A program made the translations under genes and the position numbers. From Polaromonas sp. (lineage in GTDB: Bacteria; Pseudomonadota; Gammaproteobacteria; Burkholderiales; Burkholderiaceae_C), in the NCBI GenBank assembly GCA_025362315.1, contig JANYGP010000003.1:1-42282 (forward strand): DNA of 42,282 bases, read 5' to 3'. How positions within the stretch are numbered: position 1 is the stretch's first letter; each line of letters opens with the position of its first letter. The notes beneath the pieces are model-generated. The model saw nothing but the letters and a program-made list of their open reading frames with translations, was not told where the DNA came from and did no database searches. Shown here piece by piece: positions 32,756 to 42,100 of the stretch.

Positions 32756-33430
32756 TCATCCCGGAATCTTCTCAAGGCAATAGCCAAGGCCCCGCACTGT
32801 CGCAATCCGGATTGGCCCCTTTTCAATTTTTTTGCGCAGCCGGTGGATGTACACCTCGATGGCGTTGTTGCTGACTTCTTCGCCCCATTCACACAGGCGT
32901 TCAACCAGCTGGTCCTTGCTGACCAGGCGGCCTGCGCGTTGCAGCAGCACTTCCAGCAGGCCCAGCTCACGCGCTGACAAATCAACCATCGCGCCGTCAA
33001 TGGTGGCCACGCGCCCGCCTTGGTCGTACACCAGCGGGCCATGCTTGATGGTGCTGCTGGCAGCGCCCGCACCGCGCCGCACCAGCGCGCGCACACGCGC
33101 TTCCAGCTCCTGCAATGAAAACGGTTTGGCCATGTAATCGTCAGCGCCATAGTCCAGGCCCTTGACGCGCTCTTCCACGCTGTCAGCCGCCGTCAGTATC
33201 AACACCGGCAGTGTCGAGCCGCGGGCACGCAGCCGCTTGAGCACCTCCAGCCCATGCATGCGCGGCAGGCCCAGGTCCAGGATCAACAGGTCAAATTCGG
33301 TGTTGGTCATCAGCGCTGCATCAGCTTCTGACCCGCTGGCCACATGGTCAGCTGCCGCACCCGAGGCACGCAGCGTGCGCAGCAGGCCGTCTGCCAAAAC
33401 CTGGTCGTCTTCGGCTATCAAAATTCGCAT
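32756..33430 (-). CDS. OmpR/TctD-family response regulator
   Basis: The 224-residue protein has a receiver domain (MRILIAEDDQ, phospho-acceptor Asp52 in LLILDLGLPRMHG, Lys102 in DYMAKPFSLQELE) and a C-terminal winged-helix DNA-binding domain (ELGLLEVLLQRAGRLVSKDQ then NAIEVYIHRLRKKIEKGPIR, TVRGLGYCL). It partners the histidine kinase encoded 187 bp downstream. Regulated genes are unknown. Confidence 0.93.
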   Translation of the reverse strand: MRILIAEDDQVLADGLLRTLRASGAAADHVASGSEADAALMTNTEFDLLILDLGLPRMHGLEVLKRLRARGSTLPVLILTAADSVEERVKGLDYGADDYMAKPFSLQELEARVRALVRRGAGAASSTIKHGPLVYDQGGRVATIDGAMVDLSARELGLLEVLLQRAGRLVSKDQLVERLCEWGEEVSNNAIEVYIHRLRKKIEKGPIRIATVRGLGYCLEKIPG

Positions 33431-33515
33431 GGCGTCTCCGGTGTTCTGCTGTGTATTTCAAATTCTAGGCTTTTACAACACGGCGTCTTCAAAACGGGTT
33501 GTCAAGACTGCTTGG

Positions 33516-33995
33516 TCATTTGCTGCCGCCGCCATACGCCTCCAGCCCGAGCGCCACCACCGTTGCCACGTCGTTGCCGACAGCAGCGCGAAATTCGGTC
33601 TCAGCCTGCGCCACAGCACGCTCAAACGCGCCCAGCCACAGCAGCCCATCGCTTGTAAACAAGACTTTTTTGGCCCGCTTGTCATACGCATCGGTCTGCC
33701 GCGTCACCAGCCCCCAGGCCTCGCACTGCGTGACCAGATCGCCCATGGCCTGCTTGCTCATGCCGGCACTGCTGGCCAGGTCCGTCAGGCGGGATCCCTG
33801 GACTGCCAGGTGCCGTGTGATGTGAATGTGCGCCGCGCCCACCTGGCCTCTGGCTGCCAGATTGGACAGCGCCAGCGGCACCAGCGCGTCGTGCGTCATC
33901 AAACTGAGCACCCGCTCATCAAAAATACGCGCTGCATGGCCCAGCAAACGCCCCAAGTGCATCAAACGCCAGCCGGGTTCTGCCTGAAATTGCAT
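33516..33995 (-). CDS. MarR-family transcriptional regulator
   Basis: The 159-residue protein has the MarR winged-helix layout: helical dimer ends (MHLGRLLGHAARIFDERVLS), recognition region LTDLASSAGMSKQAMGDLVT (about residues 85-105) and the wing LVTRQTDAYDKRAKKVLFTS. The ligand is unknown. It is divergent from recA; the 164 bases between them hold the LexA-box candidate and probably both promoters. Confidence 0.87.
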   Translation of the reverse strand: MQFQAEPGWRLMHLGRLLGHAARIFDERVLSLMTHDALVPLALSNLAARGQVGAAHIHITRHLAVQGSRLTDLASSAGMSKQAMGDLVTQCEAWGLVTRQTDAYDKRAKKVLFTSDGLLWLGAFERAVAQAETEFRAAVGNDVATVVALGLEAYGGGSK

Positions 33996-34073
33996 GTCAC
34001 CAGTATCGCTCCATTTAATCAGGCAAACTGACTAAAAATATCATTTACTTATTTCAACAGTGCCTATACAGTA

Positions 34074-34089
34074 CTGGTCATACCAACAG
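34074..34089 (+). promoter_or_regulatory. Candidate LexA (SOS) box upstream of recA
   Basis: CTGG-N8-ACAG at 34074-34089, within TACTGG...ACAGTTA, differs by one base from the CTGT-N8-ACAG consensus used by proteobacterial LexA. It lies 71 bp before the recA start, a normal place for SOS control. Confidence 0.6.
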
Positions 34090-34159
34090 TTAATGCATCT
34101 GTTTTGTTGGTTTTTACTTTGAACCTTTACGTAACTTTCAAGCAACCCTCAAGGATTTT

Positions 34160-35308
34160 ATGGACCTGCCAAACCGCCCCACTGCCAACTCCACGCCAGC
34201 TCAAATCGCTGCGCTGAACACCGAAAAAGCAAAAGCCCTGCAAGCCGCCCTGGCCCAGATTGAAAAGCAATTTGGCAAAGGCACCATCATGAAGCTGGGC
34301 GACGGCGAAGTGATTGAGGACATCCAGGTTGTGTCGACTGGCTCGCTGGGCCTGGACATTGCCCTGGGCGTCGGCGGACTGCCGCGCGGCCGCGTCGTTG
34401 AGATTTACGGCCCGGAATCGTCCGGCAAAACCACGCTGACATTGCAAGTCATCGCCGAGATGCAAAAAATCGGCGGCACCTGCGCGTTTGTCGACGCTGA
34501 GCACGCGCTGGACATTCAATACGCGCAAAAGCTTGGCGTCAATCTGCAAGACCTGCTGATCAGCCAGCCCGACACAGGCGAGCAGGCCCTTGAGATTGTC
34601 GATTCACTGACCCGCTCGGGCGCGGTTGACTTGATCGTCATTGACTCGGTGGCAGCCCTGACACCCAAGGCTGAGCTGGAAGGCGAGATGGGCGACTCGT
34701 TGCCCGGCCTGCAAGCCCGACTGATGAGCCAGGCACTGCGCAAGCTCACAGCCACGATCAAAAAAGCCAACTGCATGGTGATTTTCATCAACCAGATCCG
34801 CATGAAGATTGGCGTGATGTTCGGCTCCCCCGAGACAACAACCGGCGGCAATGCGCTGAAGTTTTACGCCTCGGTTCGGCTGGACATTCGCCGCATTGGC
34901 TCGATTAAAAAGGGCGAAGAAATCATCGGCAACGAAACCCGCGTGAAGGTGGTTAAAAATAAAGTTGCGTCGCCGTTTAAAACGGCCGAGTTCGACATCT
35001 TGTACGGGGAGGGCATTAGCAGGTTAGGCGAGGTGCTTGACCTGGGCGTAGCAGGCCACATCGTTGAAAAAGCTGGCGCCTGGTATGCGTACAACGGCGA
35101 GAAAATCGGCCAGGGCCGCGACAACTCACGCGAGTTTTTGAAAGAGAACCCCGAGTTGGCCATCGAGATTGAAAACAAGGTGCGTGAATCGCTCGGCATT
35201 CGGCTGATTGAGCCAGCCGTCAACGCAGCACCTGACAAAGCGGAAAAAGCAGACAAGGCCTCGAAAGCTGACAAGCCTGCCAAAGCCGCCGCCGCTGTGG
35301 CAGCCTGA
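34160..35308 (+). CDS. recA: Recombinase RecA
   Basis: The 382-residue protein is full-length RecA: Walker A in [10 protein letters not shown] (residues 84-93), [20 protein letters not shown], Walker [13 protein letters not shown], the L2 loop [20 protein letters not shown] and the core end SLGIRLIEP. The C-terminal 25 residues ([20 protein letters not shown]) are Lys/Ala/Asp-rich rather than the strongly acidic tail of E. coli RecA. Function: homologous recombination, DNA repair and SOS coprotease. recX follows. The start is the first ATG; N-terminal [19 protein letters not shown] is family-like with a short extension. Confidence 0.98.
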   Translation: MDLPNRPTANSTPAQIAALNTEKAKALQAALAQIEKQFGKGTIMKLGDGEVIEDIQVVSTGSLGLDIALGVGGLPRGRVVEIYGPESSGKTTLTLQVIAEMQKIGGTCAFVDAEHALDIQYAQKLGVNLQDLLISQPDTGEQALEIVDSLTRSGAVDLIVIDSVAALTPKAELEGEMGDSLPGLQARLMSQALRKLTATIKKANCMVIFINQIRMKIGVMFGSPETTTGGNALKFYASVRLDIRRIGSIKKGEEIIGNETRVKVVKNKVASPFKTAEFDILYGEGISRLGEVLDLGVAGHIVEKAGAWYAYNGEKIGQGRDNSREFLKENPELAIEIENKVRESLGIRLIEPAVNAAPDKAEKADKASKADKPAKAAAAVAA

Positions 35309-35326
35309 GCACTTTCAAGTAAATAA

Positions 35327-35385
35327 GGCCTTTGAGTCAAGTAATATGGGCGCAAGAAGCTATTGATATGAGAGCAAGCAACTGC
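35327..35385 (-). repeat. AT-rich ~50 bp intergenic repeat between recA and recX
   Basis: Reads GGCCTTTGAGTCAAGTAATA, TGGGCGCAAGAAGCTATTGA. Reverse orientation. It lies in the 111 bases between recA and recX. Confidence 0.65.
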
Positions 35386-35419
35386 TTGTATGCCCGTGTT
35401 GTTGAACAGGAGTTTGCCA

Positions 35420-35998
35420 ATGATTAACCGCAGCTCCAGCCGCAAACCTGTCCAGACCATCACCCGAACATCCGACCAGCCTCGGGAGTCTCGGGAGTCT
35501 CGGGAAAAGTCGTCTGCCAAATCGCCGGCCAAGGGCGGCTTTTCCTTGTCGCTCAAAGGCCGGGCGCTGCGCATGTTGGCAACGCGCGAGCACTCGCGCA
35601 GCGAGCTTGAAAAAAAGCTCAAACCATTTGAAGAAACACCTGGTCAGGTTGCGCAGGTGCTGGATGATCTGCAGGCCAAAGACTTCATCAGCGAAGCGCG
35701 TGTGGTCGAATCCGTGATCAACCGCCGCCAGGCCAAGCTGGGCGCGTCCCGCATTCGTCAGGAGCTGTTTGGCAAAGGCATTGACAAAGAAGCGGTGATT
35801 GAAGCCATGGTCGGCCTGAAAGCCACCGAGCTTGAGCGTGCACGCGAGCTTTGGCAGCGGAAGTTCGCCGCCAAATCCGACGGCCAGCCGCCAGATCGCG
35901 CCGCCCAGGCAAAGCAAATGCGCTTTTTGGCAGCGCGCGGCTTTAGCGGCGACGTGATTCGTCGCGTGCTGGCTGGGCCGCAGAATGATGAGGAATAG
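35420..35998 (+). CDS. recX: RecA regulatory protein RecX
   Basis: From ATG 35420, after AGGAG at 35408-35412, the product is 192 residues. It carries the RecX three-helix repeats: KGRALRMLATREHSRSELEK, DDLQAKDFISEARVVESVIN, LGASRIRQELFGKGI, and the C-terminal AKQMRFLAARGFSGDVIRRV. RecX modulates RecA filament formation. The first 40 residues (NRSSSRKPVQTITRTSDQPR and following) are Ser/Arg-rich and likely flexible, with GESRES repeats encoded by CTCGGGAGT repeats. It follows recA as usual. Confidence 0.92.
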   Translation: MINRSSSRKPVQTITRTSDQPRESRESREKSSAKSPAKGGFSLSLKGRALRMLATREHSRSELEKKLKPFEETPGQVAQVLDDLQAKDFISEARVVESVINRRQAKLGASRIRQELFGKGIDKEAVIEAMVGLKATELERARELWQRKFAAKSDGQPPDRAAQAKQMRFLAARGFSGDVIRRVLAGPQNDEE

Positions 35999-36020
35999 TT
36001 TTGAAAATACGTTAAACTTC

Positions 36021-36043
36021 TGACTAGTCTATTAAACTAGTCA
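36021..36043. promoter_or_regulatory. Inverted repeat upstream of the phd/PIN module, candidate operator
   Basis: TGACTAGT (36021-36028), a 7-base spacer, ACTAGTCA (36036-36043). The centre is about 17 bp before the antitoxin start, as expected for autoregulation by a Phd-type antitoxin. Confidence 0.6.
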
Positions 36044-36048
36044 AAATT

Positions 36049-36354
36049 ATGCAAAACCTCAGTCAATTCGGCGGTTCGACAGCCTGGCCCCTACAAGATG
36101 CGAAAGCGCAGTTCAGCGCACTGGTCGACAACGCCATGCGCGGTGTGCCCCAGCATGTCACGCGCAGCGGCAAGCGTGCGGTGGTGGTGTTGTCTGAGCA
36201 AGACTTTGAAGCGCTTCAGCGCAGCGCTGCCGGCCAACCAGCTGCCGCATTGAGCTTTGTCGAACATCTGCTGGCCATACCCAAAGCCGCAGGCAACGCC
36301 TTGCCGACGGGCAAACGCCATGACATTCAGCCACGCGATGTTGACTTCTCATGA
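36049..36354 (+). CDS. Phd/YefM-family antitoxin
   Basis: The 101-residue protein has the Phd/YefM N-terminal domain: AWPLQDAKAQFSALVDNAMR, VPQHVTRSGKRAVVVLSEQD and FEALQRSAAG, followed by a C-terminal toxin-binding tail. The last ATGA overlaps the PIN gene start at 36351. A palindrome just upstream is the probable operator. Confidence 0.87.
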   Translation: MQNLSQFGGSTAWPLQDAKAQFSALVDNAMRGVPQHVTRSGKRAVVVLSEQDFEALQRSAAGQPAAALSFVEHLLAIPKAAGNALPTGKRHDIQPRDVDFS

Positions 36355-36758
36355 TCTTGCTCGACACCATGGTGCTGTCAGAGCTGCGTAAAGCCCGGCC
36401 CAACGCAGGAGTCATTGAATACCTGAACGCGCAGGCACCCAACACAGTATTCTTAAGCGCCATGACGATTGGCGAAATAGAGGCTGGTATTGAAAAGCAG
36501 CGCAGTACCGCCCCCGTGTTTGCCGAAGAGCTGTCCCAGTGGCTGGCGCTGACGGAGCTGCAGTTTGCCCAATCCATCTTGCCCGTCACCCCTGCCATTG
36601 CCAAGCTGTGGGGCAGGCTGTGCGCGCAAACCGGCAACAAAGGAATTGACAATTTGATTGCTGCGACTGCACTGTTTCATAACCTGTTGGTAGTGACGCG
36701 CAACGTGAAAGACTTTGCAGTTGTTGGCGCGCGGGTTTTGAATCCGTTTGGTGTTTGA
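36351..36758 (+). CDS. PIN-domain toxin (VapC/FitB-like)
   Basis: The 135-residue protein shows the PIN set: MILLDTMVLSELRKARPNAG (Asp5, Glu11), IGEIEAGIEKQR, and the late DNLIAATALFHNLLVVTRNV with Asp/Asn. The pairing with a Phd-type antitoxin and the ELRK motif fit the FitB-type subgroup. Translation is coupled to the antitoxin by a 4-bp overlap. Intact. Confidence 0.88.
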   Translation: MILLDTMVLSELRKARPNAGVIEYLNAQAPNTVFLSAMTIGEIEAGIEKQRSTAPVFAEELSQWLALTELQFAQSILPVTPAIAKLWGRLCAQTGNKGIDNLIAATALFHNLLVVTRNVKDFAVVGARVLNPFGV

Positions 36759-36850
36759 AAAAATAGTGACCGATTGATTTTTGCGCAACCGCTCCCACCT
36801 CTAACCCCGTCGCTAACCCCGTCGCCAGCCCGGTCTTACTTCAGGCATCC

Positions 36851-37414
36851 GTGCAAGCTTTCTTAATCTCCACAGGCGTCGTCGCCCTCGCCGAGATGGG
36901 CGACAAAACCCAGTTGTTGGCACTGGTGCTGGCCGCGCGCTTCAAACAGCCGTGGCCCATCGTATGCGGTATTTTTGTGGCGACGGTGCTCAACCACGCC
37001 ATGGCTGGCGCGATGGGCGCGTGGGTCACGACGCAAATCAGTCCGCAAACCCTGCGCTACATCTTGGGCGCGTCCTTCATCGCCATGGCCGTGTGGATGC
37101 TGGTGCCCGACAAGCTGGACGATGACGCAGATAAAAAAGCGCCTCGCTTTGGCGTGTTTGGCACGACGGTTGTCTTGTTCTTTCTGGCCGAGATGGGCGA
37201 CAAAACCCAAATCGCCACCGTTATGCTCGCTGCCAAGTTTGACGCCTACATCGCCGTGGTGGCAGGCACCACGCTAGGCATGATGCTGGCTAACGCCCCA
37301 GTGGTGTGGCTAGGCGAGCGCATGACCCGTCTGGTGCCGCTGCGGGTAGTGCACGGGATTAGCGCCGCTATCTTCTTGGGGCTGGGCTTGTGGGCGATTT
37401 TTAGCAGCTATTAA
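36851..37414 (+). CDS. TMEM165/GDT1 (UPF0016) cation transporter
   Basis: The 187-residue membrane protein has two copies of the family signature ALAEMGDKTQLLALVLAARF (residues 12-31) and FLAEMGDKTQIATVMLAAKF (about 110-130), the E-x-G-D-[KR]-T cation-binding motif. It has about six TM helices. Bacterial members such as MneA export Mn2+; cation identity here is inferred. The start is GTG 36851; the conserved sequence begins right after it. Ends abut an AT-rich repeat. I looked for a yybP-ykoY Mn riboswitch upstream and saw none. Confidence 0.9.
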   Translation: MQAFLISTGVVALAEMGDKTQLLALVLAARFKQPWPIVCGIFVATVLNHAMAGAMGAWVTTQISPQTLRYILGASFIAMAVWMLVPDKLDDDADKKAPRFGVFGTTVVLFFLAEMGDKTQIATVMLAAKFDAYIAVVAGTTLGMMLANAPVVWLGERMTRLVPLRVVHGISAAIFLGLGLWAIFSSY

Positions 37415-37466
37415 ATCAAGAGCTGCTTACGCCCGTATTTATTGGCTTATAGGCCTAAATAACACT
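37405..37466 (+). repeat. AT-rich ~50 bp intergenic repeat overlapping the end of the TMEM165-like gene
   Basis: Reads AGCAGCTATTAAATCAAGAG, CTGCTTACGCCCGTATTTAT, TGGCTTATAGGCCTAAAT; near the family consensus. Its first bases are the last codons (SSY) and the stop codon TAA of the preceding gene. Confidence 0.75.
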
Positions 37467-37902
37467 TGATAATAGCTTGAAAGGTGTTTTGAAGCGGCTT
37501 TCCGAAAAGCGAAAGGCTGAAAAATCAGGTGTTTGTAGGGTTTGAGCGTTAAAAATGGCGTTTGTTTAAGCGCACGAAAAATAGGCTTTTAGCCAGTAGC
37601 TGTTGGTGCATGCAGCTCCTGGATTCATAGCGCTTGCAAAAAATTTGGGCGCCATGATTTGAGCATTTAGCTTAAACACCCCACAAGCCTAGAAGCCCTC
37701 ACCCCTGCGCAAGCTTCGCCGCTTACGTTAAGTCCGGCAAGCGCGTACTAAATGTGATCAGCCCTTAGGACTAGGGAGATCTGAGCGTGCTGCGAGGTGC
37801 AAGGAAATTTTCTACCCGTACCGAACAAGCAAAAGTCTAAGCACTCAACAGGCAAGACATTTCCAAGCGATTTCTATATTCACTACATAACAATAGCGTT
37901 TT
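37467..37902. other. Gene-free stretch, no feature identified
   Basis: About 430 bases between the TMEM165-like gene and the orphan membrane protein. No ORF with a family match and no RNA gene is evident. It holds a short imperfect palindrome GCGTTAAA ... TTTAAGCGC near 37547-37582, which I could not assign. Composition shifts toward AT at the right end. Confidence 0.5.
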
Positions 37903-38448
37903 GTGCCGGAGGGGTTTCGGTACGCGCTGCGTGAGGCTTTAAGAGTTACAGAGGGAAAACGCTTGGGTACCGAATGGATTGAAGTTGTAATTCCAATAGT
38001 CACATTAGCTGTTGGACTGTGCCCGAAGAATCTCTTAGACTTGGATGTAGCCTATTGGATCGTTAAAACTTTCTATCGGATCCCCGTCCGCTGGTTCTTC
38101 AGGCAACGTTACCCTGCGCTGTCTGGGCAATGGGAGGAGGCGTGGGAAACAAACGCAGACAGCCACAAAACGCCTCAAGACAGACATAGTCACCCTTATA
38201 TCCGGCAGCTCGGCCCGTATCTTTATGCGGAACACTTTGCGAAGGGCATTAAGTACGAGGTAATCGGCCGCATACACAACGGTTTTTTAGTTGGCCATTG
38301 GTCGGACCTAAATGACAGCCTCGGTTACTTCGGAACATTTCAGCTTCGGATAATTAATGGGAACACGCTAGACGGGCGCTGGATTGGGCAGTCGGTAACC
38401 GGGATTGTCAACACTGGGGAGTGGAAGTGGCTCAAATTGGAGCATTGA
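37903..38448 (+). CDS. Orphan membrane-anchored beta-rich protein, not recognised
   Basis: From GTG 37903 the product is 181 residues; a TTG at 37963 preceded by GAGGGA would give 161 (MGTEWIEVVIPIVTLAVGL) and is also plausible. One or two hydrophobic helices lie at residues 24-60, then a basic turn (RWFFRQRYP), then a domain of about 110 residues with regularly spaced Gly/Trp: LSGQWEEAWETNADSH, YEVIGRIHNGFLVGHWSDL, GTFQLRIINGNTLDGRWIGQ and TGEWKWLKLEH. This looks like a small beta-barrel, resembling the layout of membrane-anchored beta-barrel effectors such as CBASS Cap15, but this is only an architectural guess. It has no partner gene and its codon use is more AT-rich than neighbours. Confidence 0.6.
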   Translation: MPEGFRYALREALRVTEGKRLGTEWIEVVIPIVTLAVGLCPKNLLDLDVAYWIVKTFYRIPVRWFFRQRYPALSGQWEEAWETNADSHKTPQDRHSHPYIRQLGPYLYAEHFAKGIKYEVIGRIHNGFLVGHWSDLNDSLGYFGTFQLRIINGNTLDGRWIGQSVTGIVNTGEWKWLKLEH

Positions 38449-38659
38449 GCTCCGTCATACTTAACTCGTTTATGCATCGACGGGCATTCCAAACAACAAG
38501 CGGAATGCGCCTTACTGCTCCTCCCTATGCATCTGTAATCGCAGCCAGATTCCGATCAACTCTGCAATTAGCCTTCGCAGACATCAAACTCCAAGAGTCT
38601 GAGATAAAGCTTAAAGCGGTGTGGTTGAAATGCCGTTTCTGCGCAGAGCTATGCATAAT

Positions 38660-38711
38660 TTATGCCTATATTCCAGTAAAAACGGGCGTAAGAAGCTACT
38701 AAATAGTTAGC
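38660..38711 (-). repeat. AT-rich ~50 bp intergenic repeat
   Basis: Reads ATGCCTATATTCCAGTAAAA, ACGGGCGTAAGAAGCTACTA, AATAGTTAGCAA; reverse orientation, next to the end of argC. Confidence 0.65.
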
Positions 38712-38723
38712 AATTTAGCTACC

Positions 38724-39635
38724 CTACAACCGCAGCATCAACTTCAAATTCTGCACAGCCGCACCTGAAGCGCCTTTGCCCAGGTTGTCCAGTCGGGCGA
38801 CCAGCACGGCATGGCGATAGGTCTCATTGCCGAACACACGCAGCTCCATCTTGTTGGTGTTGTTCAGGCCCAAGGCATCCAGCTTGCCCGATTCAGGCGC
38901 GGCTTCAACGGTTACCCATTCACAGCCCGCATAGTGCTTTGCCAGTGCATCATGCAGCTGTGCCGCCGTCGGCTTGCCGGGCAGCAAATCAAGGTGCAGC
39001 GGCAATTGCACCAGCATGCCTTGTTCAAAATTGCCGATTGACGGGACGAACAGGGGGCGGCATGTCATTCCTGTGTATTGAATGATTTCAGGCAAATGTT
39101 TGTGTGCCAGACCCAGCCCGTACAGTTCAAACAAAGGCGCCTGACCATATTGATAAGCCTCGATCGTCTGCCGTCCGCCGCCGGAGTAACCACTAACTGC
39201 AGCCATGCTGAGCGGAAAGTCAGGCGCAATCAAACCAGCGTCCACCAATGGGCGAATCAGTGCAATCGCACCCGTGGCGTAGCAGCCAGGGTTGCCTACG
39301 CGGTCTGCTGCGGCGACCAGCGCGTGCTGGCTTTGCGTGAGCTCGGGAAAGCCGTAGACCCAACCGGGCGCGATGCGGTGCGCGGTAGAAGCATCAATGA
39401 TTTTTGGCTTCCTGCCCGGCAGGCTATCAATCATGGCCACGGACTCACGTGCGGCGTCGTCGTGCAGGCACAAAATCACCATGTCGACGGTTGCCATCAG
39501 CGCGCGTTTGGCGGCAGCGTCCTTGCGCAATTCAGGCGCAATACTGACGAGCTCAATGGCCGGCATGGCCTGCAAACGCTCACGGATTTGCAGGCCCGTG
39601 GTGCCCGCTTCTCCATCAATAAAAATTTTAGGCAT
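38724..39635 (-). CDS. argC: N-acetyl-gamma-glutamyl-phosphate reductase (type 2)
   Basis: The 303-residue protein is a short, type-2 ArgC: N-terminal [19 protein letters not shown] (nucleotide-binding; the IDGxAGTTG start is characteristic), catalytic Cys118 in [20 protein letters not shown], then [14 protein letters not shown] and [20 protein letters not shown]. It reduces N-acetylglutamyl phosphate with NADPH in arginine biosynthesis. It is convergent with the orphan gene and divergent from sucC, with no other arginine gene nearby, the usual scattering of arg genes. Confidence 0.96.
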   Translation of the reverse strand: MPKIFIDGEAGTTGLQIRERLQAMPAIELVSIAPELRKDAAAKRALMATVDMVILCLHDDAARESVAMIDSLPGRKPKIIDASTAHRIAPGWVYGFPELTQSQHALVAAADRVGNPGCYATGAIALIRPLVDAGLIAPDFPLSMAAVSGYSGGGRQTIEAYQYGQAPLFELYGLGLAHKHLPEIIQYTGMTCRPLFVPSIGNFEQGMLVQLPLHLDLLPGKPTAAQLHDALAKHYAGCEWVTVEAAPESGKLDALGLNNTNKMELRVFGNETYRHAVLVARLDNLGKGASGAAVQNLKLMLRL

Positions 39636-39796
39636 GGATCTTCTCCGTCAATCGCCAAGTAAGAGCCGCATCAGTTTGGTGCATTGCAACATGATACAGT
39701 TTAGGGCTTTCTGCAAACAGCAGAAACCCGAATATCGACCTGAATAGCGTTACCGTCCTACAACACCCTCAACCACAGTCCCTTGAAAGTTTTTTC

Positions 39797-40957
<1,161 letters not shown>

Positions 40958-40975
40958 ATTTGGTACACCCCCGAT

Positions 40976-41050
40976 GCGCCTTTGGCGCTTCCCCCTCAAG
41001 GGGGCGGCCACATGTGGCCTGGCAAAGCCAGTTCCACTGCGGCCACTTGG
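40976..41050. repeat. GC-rich mosaic intergenic repeat between sucC and sucD
   Basis: Contains GCGCCTTTGGCGC, CCCCCTCAAGGGGG and CCACATGTGG, short palindromes in series, then TGGCAAAGCCA. It splits an otherwise contiguous operon and may act as a stabilising or attenuating hairpin in the mRNA (inference). Confidence 0.65.
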
Positions 41051-41086
41051 TAAAACCCCTCCCAAACATCACCAAATGAGGTCGTT

Positions 41087-41980
41087 ATGAGCATTTACAT
41101 CAATAAAAACACCAAAGTCATCACCCAGGGCATCACGGGTAAAACCGGGCAGTTCCACACCCGCATGTGCCGCGACTACGCCAACGGCAAAGAAGCCTTT
41201 GTGGCGGGCGTGAACCCCAAAAAAGCAGGCGAAGACTTTGAAGGCATTCCGATTTACGCCAACGTAACCGAGGCCGCCAAAGCCACAGGTGCCACGGTAT
41301 CGGTGATTTACGTGCCACCAGCAGGCGCTGCGGCCGCTATTTTGGAAGCCGTTGAAGCCAACCTCGACTTGGCGATTTGCATTACCGAAGGCATCCCCGT
41401 GCGCGACATGCTGATGGTGCGCAACCGCATGAAGGCCAAAGAAGCGGCTGGCGGCAAAAAAACGCTGCTGCTGGGCCCCAACTGCCCTGGTTTGATCACG
41501 CCTGAAGAAATCAAAATCGGCATCATGCCCGGCCACATTCACCGCAAGGGCCGCATTGGCGTGGTCAGCCGCTCGGGCACATTGACGTATGAAGCCGTGG
41601 CGCAATTGACTGAAATTGGCCTGGGCCAGTCCAGCGCAGTGGGCATTGGCGGCGACCCCATCAATGGCTTAAAGCACATCGACGTGATGCGCGCTTTTAA
41701 CGACGACCCAGACACCGACGCCGTCATCATGATTGGCGAAATTGGCGGCCCGGACGAAGCCGAAGCTGCCGAGTGGTGCAAGCTGCATATGAAAAAGCCC
41801 ATCGTCGGCTTTATCGCTGGCGTGACAGCGCCGCCCGGCAAGCGCATGGGCCATGCGGGCGCACTGATTTCTGGCGGTGCTGATACAGCGGATGCCAAAC
41901 TGGAGATCATGGAAGCCTGCGGCTTTACCGTGACGCGCAATCCGTCAGAAATGGCGAAATTGCTGAAGGCGCTGCTGTAA
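41087..41980 (+). CDS. sucD: Succinate-CoA ligase (ADP-forming), alpha subunit
   Basis: The 297-residue protein has the CoA-binding N-terminal domain (TKVITQGITGKTGQFHTRMC) and the ligase domain (GRIGVVSRSGTLTYEAVAQL) and the phospho-His segment GKRMGHAGALISGG. It partners SucC. A terminator follows. Confidence 0.97.
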   Translation: MSIYINKNTKVITQGITGKTGQFHTRMCRDYANGKEAFVAGVNPKKAGEDFEGIPIYANVTEAAKATGATVSVIYVPPAGAAAAILEAVEANLDLAICITEGIPVRDMLMVRNRMKAKEAAGGKKTLLLGPNCPGLITPEEIKIGIMPGHIHRKGRIGVVSRSGTLTYEAVAQLTEIGLGQSSAVGIGGDPINGLKHIDVMRAFNDDPDTDAVIMIGEIGGPDEAEAAEWCKLHMKKPIVGFIAGVTAPPGKRMGHAGALISGGADTADAKLEIMEACGFTVTRNPSEMAKLLKALL

Positions 41981-42055
41981 CCCTGACTGGCATGCCTGGC
42001 GGATAAGCATTACTACGAATCGCGGCCTGAAGGCCAGAGCGTACACTCGACAAAC

Positions 42056-42078
42056 AAAGCGCTTATCAGCGCTTTTTT
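42056..42078 (+). terminator. Intrinsic terminator after sucD
   Basis: AAAGCGCT (42056-42063), loop TATC, AGCGCTTT (42068-42075) then TTT: a perfect 8-bp stem with a T tract. Confidence 0.85.
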
Positions 42079-42100
42079 AATTTATAACAATGGAGCAAAC

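Noticed and set aside
36759..36850. yybP-ykoY manganese riboswitch before the TMEM165-like gene (also checked before the TerC gene)
   Set aside because: Conserved riboswitch core sequences were not recognised in either leader.
38421..38702. 93-residue open frame after the orphan membrane gene
   Set aside because: No ribosome site, overlaps the previous gene in another frame and runs into a repeat; no family resemblance.
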